Assembly (NCBI RefSeq): GCF_009801115.1
Contig: NZ_VTOL01000009.1
Coordinates: 1-64,000, forward strand
Source: Dyadobacter sp. 3J3
GTDB taxonomy: Bacteria > Bacteroidota > Bacteroidia > Cytophagales > Spirosomataceae
Direction: 5' to 3'
DNA length: 64,000 nt
Part shown: positions 25,943 through 34,254 of the stretch, in pieces
Numbering within the stretch: position 1 is the stretch's first letter
Layout: every line of letters begins with the position of its first letter
Position numbers and translations under genes: made by a program
The notes under the pieces: model-generated
What the model saw: only the letters and a program-made list of their open reading frames with translations
The model's database searches: none
Told to the model about the DNA's origin: nothing

Positions 25943-27340
25943 ATGAACACAAAATGTCTATCAAAACAATTTATATACAAGGGACTTATCTTTTCAACAT
26001 TATTGGCAGGATATTCACAAAATGCTGATGCCCAAAGAAATGAAACAAAAGCGAACGATTCCAATACACCGCTTCATTTATTACAGCCGGATTATCCTGT
26101 ACCATATGGTTTGGTAAAAAAAGAAAATATTGTCAATGATTTAAATCGAATCCATGCGTATTTAAATAATGTGACGCCTACCGCTTTTGTCGATACAAAA
26201 ACGGGGAAAACGGTAACCGATTTGACCAAAATCGATCAGAACACAGCTTTACAAAAAGGTGATTACCGGATTGTAAGTTATGAATGGGGCGTTACCTATT
26301 CTTCCATGCTGCTGGCAAGTCAGGTTACCGGCGATCCAAGATTTAAGGAATACGCTGATAAGAGACTTCAATTTATAGCAGAATCTGTACCGTATTTCAA
26401 AAAAACGAGTACAGAACATGCCGATTGGGGAACAGCCGGACCGTTACGCGGATTAGTAAATCCACATGCTTTGGACGATTGCGGTGCGATGTGTGCAGCG
26501 ATGATAAAAGCAACGAGAGCAGGAACAACCGGAAATTTTCGCCCATTGATCGATAGCCATATTGATTACATTTTGAATAAAGAACACAAGTTGAAAGACG
26601 GCTCTCTTGCCAGAAACAGACCTCAACCGAATACAATCTGGCTCGACGACTTGTTCATGGCTGTTCCTGCTTTGGCACAAATGGGGAAGCTGACGGGTGA
26701 TAAAAAATACTATGACGAAGCCGTAAAACAGGTTTTGCAAATTTCAGGCCGCATGTTTGACAAAAACAAAGGGGTATACATGCACGGCTGGGTGGAAGGC
26801 ATGACCGAACATCCTGAATTTCACTGGGCACGCGCAAACGGCTGGGCGATTTTGACAAAAGTGGAATTATTGGATGTGCTTCCGTTAAATCATCCGGGAA
26901 GACCAAAAATTTTAGAATTGCTAAAAGCACACGTACGTGGCCTGGCTTCGTACCAATCAGGTTCAGGTTTTTGGCATCAGTTATTAGATCGGAATGACTC
27001 CTATCTTGAAACATCAGCCACAGCGATATATGCTTACGCCTTCGCAAAAGCAATTAACAATGGCTGGATCGATGGCTTGACTTATGCCCCAATGACACTT
27101 TTAGCATGGAATGCTGTGTCAACAAAAATTAACAAAGAAGGACAAGTGGAAGGCACTTGCGTGGGAACAGGAATGGGATTTGATCCCGCATTTTATTACC
27201 ATCGCCCAATCAGCCCTTTTGCAGCACATGGTTACGGACCTGTAATCATGGCCGGCGCAGAAGTGATCACATTATTGAACAACAAGACATTTGAAATCAA
27301 TGACAGTTCTGTGCAATTGTTACAGAAAAAGGCAAATTGA
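25943..27340 (+). CDS. Exported GH105/GH88 unsaturated uronyl hydrolase
   Basis: 465 residues with an N-terminal signal (hydrophobic GLIFSTLLAGYSQ, cleavage near ADAQ at 30). The barrel shows YEWGVTYSSMLLASQVTGD, NTIWLDDLFMAVPALAQ (candidate catalytic D235) and FHWARANGWAI, hallmarks of GH105; two N-terminal insertions make it longer than YteR. It removes unsaturated uronates from pectin or related oligosaccharides, likely in the periplasm. It is separate from the main uronate cluster, carries no copy of the dyad operator, and its upstream region has CATATTTG, one mismatch from the -7 consensus. Confidence 0.88.
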   Translation: MNTKCLSKQFIYKGLIFSTLLAGYSQNADAQRNETKANDSNTPLHLLQPDYPVPYGLVKKENIVNDLNRIHAYLNNVTPTAFVDTKTGKTVTDLTKIDQNTALQKGDYRIVSYEWGVTYSSMLLASQVTGDPRFKEYADKRLQFIAESVPYFKKTSTEHADWGTAGPLRGLVNPHALDDCGAMCAAMIKATRAGTTGNFRPLIDSHIDYILNKEHKLKDGSLARNRPQPNTIWLDDLFMAVPALAQMGKLTGDKKYYDEAVKQVLQISGRMFDKNKGVYMHGWVEGMTEHPEFHWARANGWAILTKVELLDVLPLNHPGRPKILELLKAHVRGLASYQSGSGFWHQLLDRNDSYLETSATAIYAYAFAKAINNGWIDGLTYAPMTLLAWNAVSTKINKEGQVEGTCVGTGMGFDPAFYYHRPISPFAAHGYGPVIMAGAEVITLLNNKTFEINDSSVQLLQKKAN

Positions 27341-27367
27341 TAATAGTTAAGAAATTCAGGATAAATA

Positions 27368-27401
27368 AAGGGGAGCCAAATTTTAGAATCTGGCTCCCCT
27401 T
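27368..27401. terminator. Bidirectional terminator between GH105 and M28 genes
   Basis: AAGGGGAGCCA (27368-27378) pairs with TGGCTCCCCTT (27391-27401), 11 bp. The minus strand has TTTATTTA after the stem, so it best serves the M28 gene but can act on both convergent genes. Confidence 0.75.
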
Positions 27402-27437
27402 CAATATAACACATCAAATTATTCTGCCGAGCCAATC

Positions 27438-27468
27438 ATTAACAATTAACCCTTAACAATTAACAATT
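27438..27468. repeat. AACAATTAACCCTTAACAATTAA repeat, copy 1
   Basis: Short AT-rich repeat directly abutting the stop codon of the M28 peptidase gene; a longer relative lies at 50861-50910 at the end of eboE. Confidence 0.6.
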
Positions 27469-29017
27469 ATTCAACTCCGCCTTTACGCGTAGGACTCTTA
27501 ACCGCAGGCCAAACACCCGGTTCTCCTTTTGAATTAGTAGGAAGAACACTTTTTTCACGGGAAGTTTTTGCGGGATCTTCACTGGCCTGATAAGCCATGA
27601 TTGCCGCCAAAATTGCATTGCTGCGAACATCATCAAAAACAATTTTGTCATAGGTATCACGGTTTGTATGCCACGTGTACGTTCCATAAGACCAGTTTAA
27701 TGAACTTAAAGAAAACGCAGGAGCACCAGCCGCTACGAAAGAAGCAAAGTCAGATCCGCCACCACCCGGAGCACCAGGAAATTTCATTTCAATCTGAGAT
27801 TTGATATTATCGGGAGCTTTGGATAACCAGCGGCCCAAATAATCATAAGCATTCAAAAATCCTTGTCCGGACAAATTAACCACACGGCCTGTTCCATTAT
27901 CCTGATTGAAAACCGCCTGAATATTTTTTACAATTTCCGGATGATCTTCAACAAATGCACGCGAACCATTCAAACCTTGTTCTTCACTTCCCCAATGGCC
28001 AACCAGAATTGTTCTTTTTGGATTTGGATAAACTTTTTTCAAAATACGCATCGCTTCCATCATCGTCAATGTTCCGGTTCCGTTATCAGTTGCGCCGGTA
28101 CCGCCATCCCATGAATCAAAATGCGCGGAAAGAATTACGTATTCTTCCGGATTTGTGCTTCCTTTAATTTCAGCAATTGTGTTGAAAGTTGGTACCATAC
28201 CATTTTCTTTCGAATCTGCTTTTACACTTATTTTCGGCGTATGACCTGATTCTGCCAAACGGTATAACAAAGCGTAATCTTCCAGCGCGATATCAACCGT
28301 TGGAATTTTTTTAGTGCTTGCACCAAATATTTTATTCACACCAAATCCCTTTGACCAAAGTGAACCAACAACGCCTGCCGCTCCTGCTTTTTCCAAAGCT
28401 GCCGGAAGTGTCCGTCCAGTATAACCCGTTTTAGCGATACGTTTTGTCCAGGCTTCCGTCTGCGCATCACGTTCTTTTTTCATCTTATCAAATGATTCCT
28501 TCGTCGCAAATTCCTGCCAGTTATAGTCAGGGCGGCCGGTTGGCTGCAACATACTGGTCATTACAAATTTACCTTTAACCGATGGTAGCCATTTTGCAAA
28601 AGCAACGGAATCAGCCAGATCCGGAATAATGATTACCTCAGCCGTTACTGTTTTCCCGGCTGTCGACGGGCTCCATGCCAACTGCATTCCTTCCAAAGAT
28701 TTCACCCTTGGAAAAACCATATCAATATGTGAAGCACCTCTTTCCCAGCCTCTCCATTCGCCCCACTTTTCATTTTTTGCAGGAATACTCCATTCTTTGT
28801 ATTTCGCTACTGCCCAGTCATTTGCCTGCTGCATTTGAGGCGAACCTACAAGGCGCGGCCCGATTACGTCAATTAATTCGTGCGCCAGTTTTTCTAGTTG
28901 CGAATTTTCAGTCGCTTCTTTTACGATGCCTTCCACAACAGGATCTTTTGTTTGTGCTTGTGTTAATGTGGAGGTAATCAATAGTAACCCCAGTGAAAGC
29001 CCGGATAGTTTTTTCAT
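27467..29017 (-). CDS. Secreted M28-family zinc peptidase with PA domain
   Basis: 516 residues with a signal peptide (MKKLSGLSLGLLLITSTLTQAQ region, cleavage about 22). A PA-like insert (about 120-280) precedes the M28 catalytic part. Zinc ligands fit: H and D in LSAHFDSWDGGTGATDN, E pair in GHWGSEEQG, D in NQDNGTG and H in TWHTNRDTYD. It is likely an aminopeptidase or carboxypeptidase of periplasm or cell surface. The C-terminus SPTRKGGVE ends where a short repeat starts. Confidence 0.88.
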   Translation of the reverse strand: MKKLSGLSLGLLLITSTLTQAQTKDPVVEGIVKEATENSQLEKLAHELIDVIGPRLVGSPQMQQANDWAVAKYKEWSIPAKNEKWGEWRGWERGASHIDMVFPRVKSLEGMQLAWSPSTAGKTVTAEVIIIPDLADSVAFAKWLPSVKGKFVMTSMLQPTGRPDYNWQEFATKESFDKMKKERDAQTEAWTKRIAKTGYTGRTLPAALEKAGAAGVVGSLWSKGFGVNKIFGASTKKIPTVDIALEDYALLYRLAESGHTPKISVKADSKENGMVPTFNTIAEIKGSTNPEEYVILSAHFDSWDGGTGATDNGTGTLTMMEAMRILKKVYPNPKRTILVGHWGSEEQGLNGSRAFVEDHPEIVKNIQAVFNQDNGTGRVVNLSGQGFLNAYDYLGRWLSKAPDNIKSQIEMKFPGAPGGGGSDFASFVAAGAPAFSLSSLNWSYGTYTWHTNRDTYDKIVFDDVRSNAILAAIMAYQASEDPAKTSREKSVLPTNSKGEPGVWPAVKSPTRKGGVE

Positions 29018-29227
29018 TCTTTTATGATCTTATGGTTTTGGTTTATGTTTCTAAATTAGGAATATTGTTTCAACAACCAATTTAATCCTTGAATGTTACT
29101 TTTCTGTCATTGAATAACCTTATAATTATTATATTTCTTCAATTCTACCTTAATTAACAATGCCTCTGTTGCCACAAAAGAGGAGAATCTTTCGTATTCC
29201 TTATTATCATAAACAAAAGATTTTCCT

Positions 29228-29464
29228 ATGAAAGAGCAAATCAGGACATTATTGGCTACGAATTCCGGCCTTCCGTTTCAGTCTATTACAGACGATGCAA
29301 ATCTTTCACGTGATCTTGGACTTGACAGTCTCGATACGGTCGATTTAATTTTACAAATGGAAGATCAATTTAAGGTGTCTATTCCTGATGAGGATTATCC
29401 CAAGCTGCAAACGGTGAAGGAAATCAGTGATTATCTTCAAAATAAAATGGCTGTTATTGTATAA
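29228..29464 (+). CDS. Acyl carrier protein, orphan
   Basis: 78-residue acidic four-helix protein with the phosphopantetheine attachment motif GLDSLDTVDL (Ser34). The helix II region QMEDQFKVSIPDED fits AcpP-type carriers. It does not sit next to fab genes or a synthase, so it may serve a specialised acyl transfer pathway or be a second copy of AcpP. It has its own terminator at 29474. Confidence 0.88.
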   Translation: MKEQIRTLLATNSGLPFQSITDDANLSRDLGLDSLDTVDLILQMEDQFKVSIPDEDYPKLQTVKEISDYLQNKMAVIV

Positions 29465-29473
29465 TATAGTAAG

Positions 29474-29503
29474 GCTTATCTGGAAATCGGGTAAGCTTTT
29501 TTT
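29474..29503 (+). terminator. Terminator of the ACP gene
   Basis: GCTTATC (29474-29480) pairs with GGTAAGC (29490-29496), followed by seven T; nine bases after the stop. Confidence 0.8.
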
Positions 29504-29549
29504 ATTCTCTCAAAATGGTTTTGTATAATTCCCTCTGCTTTTACAACAT

Positions 29550-30395
29550 TTACTTCAAATAACGCTTTTTAAACTCCGAAGGATTTTCTCCTTCCACTTT
29601 CTTAAACAATTTATTGAAATAAGATAAACTCTCAAAACCCACCACAAAACAGGTTTCTGAAACCGTTTTATCTTGTAGCAAATAATTCTTCGCCTGATTG
29701 ATACGATATTGGTTTACAAAATCGGTAAATGTCATTTTTACATTTTTCTTAAAAAACCGGCAAAAGGCAGCCGTCGTAAGATTTACCTGCTCCGCTATAA
29801 AATTCACATCCGGTTTTTGATCGAAATGAGTTTCAACATATTTGTAGATTGAATCCATCCGGAACTGTCCTTTTTGCAGAGACTTATTTCCTGCGGGAGT
29901 ATTATTCAAAACACTTACCTGATCAGAAGTTGCCAATATTCTCAAAATTTGCAGAAGAGATATCAGTTGATCGAAATGGTCAAGATCAGGCAAAACCTTT
30001 AACCTTTCGCCAACCAGATATTTCGTCTCTCCGGAAAAAGAAAGGCCAAAATGAGATTGATTGAATAAATTTTTAATCGCCGCAAATTCAGGAATTTCCA
30101 GAAAATCCTTACCAAGAAAATTTTCTTTCATTTGAATGATCACCTGCTCACATTCAGTCCTTACGCCATAATCAAAATTCAGATGTGGAATATTGGGGCC
30201 AATAAATACAAGATCGCTTCCTTCATAAATCGAAGTATGATCTCCAACATGACGCGTTCCGCTTGTTCCTTCCACGTAAACAATTTCATATTCAGGATGG
30301 AAATGCCAGAGAAAAGTATCATTCAGTCCGGGTGTTAGCAGGACTTTAAAAGAACTTCCATCGTCCGGGGCGATTTCTTCACGAATGATTTTCAT
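29550..30395 (-). CDS. AraC-family regulator with cupin sensor
   Basis: 281 residues. The N-terminal cupin (about 20-90: FLWHFHPEYEIVYVEGTSGTRHVGDH, FIGPNIPHLNFD) should bind a small ligand. The C-terminal pair of helix-turn-helix units (about 178-281) shows NFIAEQVNLTTAAFCRFFKK and VSETCFVVGFESLSYFNKLFKK, ending NPSEFKKRY. It is divergent from the PhyH-like dioxygenase gene, the likely target. Bacteroidota have many such AraC regulators of sugar use. Confidence 0.87.
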   Translation of the reverse strand: MKIIREEIAPDDGSSFKVLLTPGLNDTFLWHFHPEYEIVYVEGTSGTRHVGDHTSIYEGSDLVFIGPNIPHLNFDYGVRTECEQVIIQMKENFLGKDFLEIPEFAAIKNLFNQSHFGLSFSGETKYLVGERLKVLPDLDHFDQLISLLQILRILATSDQVSVLNNTPAGNKSLQKGQFRMDSIYKYVETHFDQKPDVNFIAEQVNLTTAAFCRFFKKNVKMTFTDFVNQYRINQAKNYLLQDKTVSETCFVVGFESLSYFNKLFKKVEGENPSEFKKRYLK

Positions 30396-30558
30396 TGTTG
30401 GTTGATAGCTGTCGGCTTTTAGTGATTAGGATGGCTCGAACTGTCTTAATTGATAATAAGGATATCTGAATCAGCCACTTTCCGACTACCCTTTGCTCCT
30501 CTACGAATTTAATCTACCAAAAATATCAATACAGAGCAAATACTGGATATTAGAGCGG

Positions 30559-30590
30559 TTGAAGTAGGAACCTCTCATAAAGTAACTTTG
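30559..30590 (+). promoter_or_regulatory. Promoter of the PhyH-like dioxygenase gene
   Basis: TTG (30559-30561) and TAACTTTG (30583-30590), spacer 21, fit the Bacteroidota consensus. The start codon follows 32 bases later. Confidence 0.6.
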
Positions 30591-30622
30591 TCCTATTAAA
30601 TCACGCTAAAATATTATCCTAG

Positions 30623-31594
30623 ATGGGACATAAAACTATGGTACCTTCCATGGCGCCTTCCAACGCTCATAAAGATATTCCCGGAAATCCTTCCACTGCG
30701 AAATCAAGTAATGTAAAACTGAACGACCGCAGTAATGGAAAACCACTTGGATTGCTGACCGAAGAAGACTGGCAATTCTGGACCACGAACGGATACATTG
30801 TGATTAAGGATGCAGTGCCAAAAGATCAGGTTAAAAAACTTGCCGATTTTCTTTGGGAGTTTGAAGAAAAAGATCCGAACGATCAGGAAACCTGGTATGC
30901 ACCGCCGCGTGCGGAAATGCAGATGAAAGAATTGACGAATACAGGAATGGTTGAAGTTTATAATCATCAATATATGTGGGACAATCGCCAGTTCCCGAAA
31001 GTATATCAGGCATTTACAGATATTTGGGGAACCGAAAAGTTGTGGGTAACAATTGATCGTGCAAATCTGAATGTTCCGCTGCGTCCGGGTTTTGATTACA
31101 AAGGTTTTATTCACTGGGACTATGATCCGGAAACCAAGCCGCAAAATGTGCAGGGTGTTTTGGCTTTGGCAGATCAGGATGACGAAAATATGGGTGGATT
31201 CCAATGCATTCCTGAATTGTTCAGAACCTATGATACCTGGAAATTAACACAACCGGAGGACAGGAATCATTTCAAACCGGATACTGCTGGTTTTGAATTA
31301 GTAAAAGTAAAAATGAACGCGGGAGACCTGCTGATTTTCAATAGCTCACAGCCACACGGAATCCGGGCAAATCGGAGTGAGAATAAAGTGCGTCTGGCTC
31401 AATATATTGCCATGATGCCTGCTCAGGAAGATGATGAAGAATTACGCCAGTGGCGTATCAATTCCTGGAAGGAAAGACAAGCACCGGAAGGTTACGCATT
31501 TCCGGGTGATCCAAGAAATTGGGAAAAGGCAAAATATGAAACGGCTGAGTTGTCGGAATTGGGGAAGAAATTGTTGGGGTTGGAGAAGTGGTGA
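30623..31594 (+). CDS. Phytanoyl-CoA dioxygenase (PhyH) family protein
   Basis: 323 residues of the Fe(II)/2-oxoglutarate oxygenase superfamily. The iron triad is visible as H and D in FIHWDYDPET and the distal H in SQPHGIRANRSENKVR, whose Arg should bind 2-oxoglutarate. N-terminal EEDWQFWTTNGYIVIKDAVPKDQV is the common PhyH opening. Substrate unknown; bacterial members hydroxylate varied small molecules. The frame begins MGHKTMVPSM; later Met residues are possible. Divergent from an AraC regulator and preceded by a good promoter. Confidence 0.85.
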   Translation: MGHKTMVPSMAPSNAHKDIPGNPSTAKSSNVKLNDRSNGKPLGLLTEEDWQFWTTNGYIVIKDAVPKDQVKKLADFLWEFEEKDPNDQETWYAPPRAEMQMKELTNTGMVEVYNHQYMWDNRQFPKVYQAFTDIWGTEKLWVTIDRANLNVPLRPGFDYKGFIHWDYDPETKPQNVQGVLALADQDDENMGGFQCIPELFRTYDTWKLTQPEDRNHFKPDTAGFELVKVKMNAGDLLIFNSSQPHGIRANRSENKVRLAQYIAMMPAQEDDEELRQWRINSWKERQAPEGYAFPGDPRNWEKAKYETAELSELGKKLLGLEKW

Positions 31595-31601
31595 GGCTCT
31601 G

Positions 31602-31656
31602 TTGATGTTCTCTGTCAGATTTCTAAAAAAATGAGGAATTTGACAGAGAATATCAA
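31602..31656 (+). terminator. Long stem-loop after dioxygenase gene
   Basis: TTGATGTTCTCTGTCA (31602-31617) pairs with TGACAGAGAATATCAA (31641-31656), one wobble. The T run is weak, so transcript stabilisation is also possible. Confidence 0.55.
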
Positions 31657-31681
31657 CCTGTTCAGTATCTAGTTTTTTTAG

Positions 31682-31930
31682 ACATTTGAATTGTTAAAAA
31701 ACGAGGCTGAACAAATAGAACTTAGGGGTATCTCCCAAGGAATTGTTTTCGATGTTGTGCAAAAATCCAGATAAAATTGAACCAGATGGGCCAGGGCAAT
31801 ACATTTATCAAAAACTAGTATTGTTTGATCAAGAGACTTATTTCCTTGTTCGGTTTTTGTTAATTCAAACAAAACACCTAAGTTGATTAAAACAGCTTAT
31901 CGAACTTCTAAATTTTCAAAATATCAATGA
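31682..31930 (+). pseudogene. DUF4258-like gene remnant upstream of DUF2283
   Basis: Three open segments in two frames join into a DUF4258-like protein: 31682-31765 reads EQIELRGISQGIVFDVVQ, 31767-31853 reads PDKIEPDGPGQYIYQKLV and ETYFLVR, and 31853-31930 reads VFVNSNKTPKLIKTAYRT then SKFSKYQ and stop. These match the RGIS, LVR and TAYRTSKxSKY pattern of DUF4258. Breaks lie in the A run near 31761-31766 and at the CGGTTTTT near 31853; the N-terminus is missing. The stop TGA overlaps the ATG of the DUF2283 gene, the usual layout of this pair. Confidence 0.6.
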
Positions 31931-32121
31931 AAGTTAAATACGATAAAGAAACCGATATCTTATACATCAAGCTTAGTGACTTGGCCATTGTAGAATCAGA
32001 TGTTGATAAAAAAGGCGTTGTTCTGGATTATACTGCGGATGGACGATTAGCGGGCATTGAAATATTAGAAGCATCAAAATCTACAATTCAGCCTTCAAAA
32101 GTAGAATACGAATCCGTCTAA
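31927..32121 (+). CDS. DUF2283 small protein
   Basis: 64 residues beginning MKVKYDKETDILYIKLSD, the typical DUF2283 N-terminus, with GVVLDYTADGRLAGIEILEASK in the middle. The fold is a small beta/alpha unit. In many genomes it follows a DUF4258 gene with overlapping ends, and the pair has been discussed as toxin-antitoxin-like; here the partner is broken. Function is unknown. The start overlaps the stop of the decayed partner (ATGA). Confidence 0.85.
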   Translation: MKVKYDKETDILYIKLSDLAIVESDVDKKGVVLDYTADGRLAGIEILEASKSTIQPSKVEYESV

Positions 32122-32312
32122 AAAGACTTTCTGATCCTTTTATGTCAAGAATTTTCCTTTATATCACAGGATAAATCCTTACTCGCTCTGCAAATTCTCT
32201 CCACAGAGCCGGATAAATCAAATTTCAGTCACAAATAGTTAATCTACATTGGGAATTATTTATTCCTGTGACCGTTCTTTGTATAAACTATTGATACAGT
32301 AAAAACATCAAA

Positions 32313-33125
32313 ATGTCAGATATTAAGCTGGTTGCAACGGATATGGATGGTACGCTTCTCAATTCGAAGCATGAGTTAAGTGATTCTTTTTTACCTGTTT
32401 TCAGAAAATTGAAGGATCAGGGGATCATTTTTGTCGCAGCGAGCGGTAGACAATATTACAATCTTTTGAAAACGTTGGATGAAGTAAAAGACGAGGTTAT
32501 TTTTGCTGCTGAGAACGGGAGTTATGTCGTTTACCAAAATGAAGAAATTCACGTTCAGGATATGGATCATCAGATTGTAAAAGATCTGATCGTTAAGTCC
32601 AGAAGCATCGGCGGAACTTACGCGATCATTTGCGGAAAGAAAAAAGCTTACGTAGAAAGTAATGAACCTGAATTTATAGATCACCTGAAATTGTATTTTG
32701 AACGATATGAAGTTGTTGAAGATTTATTAAAAGTTGAGGACGACCAGTTTTTGAAATTTACATTATGCGATCTGGCTGGCTCAGAAGGCAATAGTTATCC
32801 GCATTATAAATATTTGCAGGACACTTTACAGGTCAAAGTTTCGGGACCGATCTGGCTGGATATTTCGCACAAACAAGCCAATAAAGGAAAGGCGATGGAG
32901 GTTTTGCAGGAAAAATTTGGTGTCACATTTGAAGAAACCATGGTTTTCGGTGATTATTTCAATGACCTTGAAATGCTTCAAAAAGGCTATTATTCATATG
33001 CAATGGCCAATGCGCATCCGGATATCAAAAATGTTGCCCGGTTTATTGCCAAAAGCAACGATGAAAATGGCGTTGTGGAAGTACTTTCTGCATTGGTTAA
33101 TCACACCATTACGACAGAAGAATAA
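32313..33125 (+). CDS. HAD-superfamily phosphatase (Cof type)
   Basis: 270 residues of HAD subfamily IIB. Motif I is ATDMDGTLLNS (D10 nucleophile, D12), motif II AASGRQ, motif III the Lys in QANKGKAMEV, and motif IV VFGDYFNDLEML. The cap domain lies between about residues 80 and 190. These enzymes dephosphorylate sugar phosphates, flavin or nucleotide phosphates in the cytoplasm. Substrate unknown. Followed by a long stem-loop. Confidence 0.9.
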   Translation: MSDIKLVATDMDGTLLNSKHELSDSFLPVFRKLKDQGIIFVAASGRQYYNLLKTLDEVKDEVIFAAENGSYVVYQNEEIHVQDMDHQIVKDLIVKSRSIGGTYAIICGKKKAYVESNEPEFIDHLKLYFERYEVVEDLLKVEDDQFLKFTLCDLAGSEGNSYPHYKYLQDTLQVKVSGPIWLDISHKQANKGKAMEVLQEKFGVTFEETMVFGDYFNDLEMLQKGYYSYAMANAHPDIKNVARFIAKSNDENGVVEVLSALVNHTITTEE

Positions 33126-33142
33126 AATACAATTACTATAAA

Positions 33143-33194
33143 AACGTCAGATTGAGCAACGAGTTGATTTTCAGCAACTGCTCAATCCGACGTT
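33143..33194 (+). terminator. Stem-loop after HAD phosphatase gene
   Basis: AACGTCAGATTGAGCA pairs with TGCTCAATCCGACGTT apart from one A/C mismatch; loop 20 nt; no strong T run. Confidence 0.5.
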
Positions 33195-33195
33195 G

Positions 33196-33465
33196 TTATG
33201 TAATATAATTAATCGCTGCCACAGCATCTGCCAGCGAAGCGTGAAACAATTCATAAATTTGGGCGGTATTCCCCACATGGATTTCACATTTGTCAGTTTT
33301 TAGGGAATTGATCAAATCCTCCGCTAAGACAACCAGCGAAATCCATTTTCTCCTCCAATTTCCTGAGAAAAATCAGTGTTAACCAAAGGATGCATCAATT
33401 CAAAAACTATGATACTTGTTGAAACATTCACAATTACGGACTCCTTCTGCGATCCTACTAAGGCA
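33196..33465 (-). pseudogene. Remnant of an SDR oxidoreductase (DltE-like)
   Basis: On the minus strand the pieces SVIVNVS, then VFELMHPLVNTDFSQEIGG, then VVLAEDLINSLKTDKCEIHV and VGNTAQIYELF, ending AAINYIT and stop at 33196, match the C-terminal third of short-chain dehydrogenases of the DltE type. The stretch holding the catalytic YxxxK is deleted between VNVS and VFEL, and a frameshift lies near 33355. No N-terminal half is found up to 33706. Decayed gene without function. Confidence 0.6.
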
Positions 33466-33650
33466 AGTAATTCCTTGCAACTATCATTTCGCTAATTATT
33501 TTTCATCGTTTACTAACATAACGATTATTCCTTAGACAGATTCATATCGCTCCCTTTTCACCGTTTAATTACTCATTTAATCCCCATACCACTTATCACC
33601 GAAAAACATCCATTCGTGTACTTTGTTATACATAGTACCTGCCATCACCC
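33466..33650. other. Gene-free stretch
   Basis: No open frame, repeat or stable hairpin recognised between the SDR remnant and the promoter of the next gene. Confidence 0.5.
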
Positions 33651-33658
33651 TATCTTTG
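33651..33658 (+). promoter_or_regulatory. -7 promoter element of small exported protein
   Basis: TATCTTTG matches TAnnTTTG; 48 bases before the start codon. No properly spaced TTG is seen. Confidence 0.4.
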
Positions 33659-33706
33659 ATTCAACAATAAGGGAAACAAATCATAAATATTAAAATATAC
33701 TTAGCC

Positions 33707-34090
33707 ATGAAAAATTCAATCAAAAATATCGCTGTTGCATTTGCATTTGTTGCCTCTTTCGCTTTCACTGCCCATGCAGAAGAAAAAGAAACTAAAAAAT
33801 CTGCTGCGCTTAACACGGGTGTTTACATTAACAAAAACGGAAAAATTAATGTTTTTGTTGACAAACTTAACAACGATTCCAATACGACCATACTTGTCAA
33901 AAATACAACAGGAGATATCGTTTACCGTGAAGTAGTTGAAAAAGAAAATCAAAAATTCGGACGTATTTTAAATGTGGATGAGTTAGCCGCAGGAAAATAT
34001 GAAATTAAAGTGATCAGCAAAAATGATTCACAAACCAAATCTTTCCAATTATCAGAACCGGTTGTTGAACGTGTTGTGACAATTAAATAA
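33707..34090 (+). CDS. Small exported protein, DUF3244-like
   Basis: 127 residues with a signal peptide (KNIAVAFAFVASFAFTAHAEE, cleavage about residue 24). The mature part has two beta-strand blocks, KINVFVDKLNNDSNTTILVKN and GDIVYREVVEKENQKFGRIL, then AAGKYEIKVIS, reminiscent of the carboxy-terminal sandwich of Por sorting or DUF3244 domains. Expressed from its own promoter and closed by two terminators. Role unknown; possibly a periplasmic structural protein. Confidence 0.75.
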   Translation: MKNSIKNIAVAFAFVASFAFTAHAEEKETKKSAALNTGVYINKNGKINVFVDKLNNDSNTTILVKNTTGDIVYREVVEKENQKFGRILNVDELAAGKYEIKVISKNDSQTKSFQLSEPVVERVVTIK

Positions 34091-34114
34091 CAACATAAAA
34101 ATATTAATTTTCTG

Positions 34115-34146
34115 AAAATGGCTTTCGTAAAACGAGAGTCATTTTT
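34115..34146 (+). terminator. Terminator 1 of small exported protein
   Basis: AAAATGGCTTTCGT pairs with ACGAGAGTCATTTT (two wobbles) and runs into six T. Confidence 0.8.
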
Positions 34147-34196
34147 TGTTTAATTCCGTCTGGATATCATACGGTCCCGTACTGTCGATTCATAGA

Positions 34197-34234
34197 GAAG
34201 GCCTGATCTTTTAGAACCAGGCCTTCCTTTTTTT
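34197..34234 (+). terminator. Terminator 2 after small exported protein
   Basis: GAAGGCCTG (34197-34205) pairs with CAGGCCTTC (34218-34226), followed by a C and seven T. Confidence 0.8.
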
Positions 34235-34254
34235 ATTCCTCAAAAGCTAATTTC

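Noticed and set aside
31678..31872. 64-residue minus-strand frame before DUF2283
   Set aside because: The plus strand of the same stretch reconstructs a DUF4258-like protein, a better explanation.
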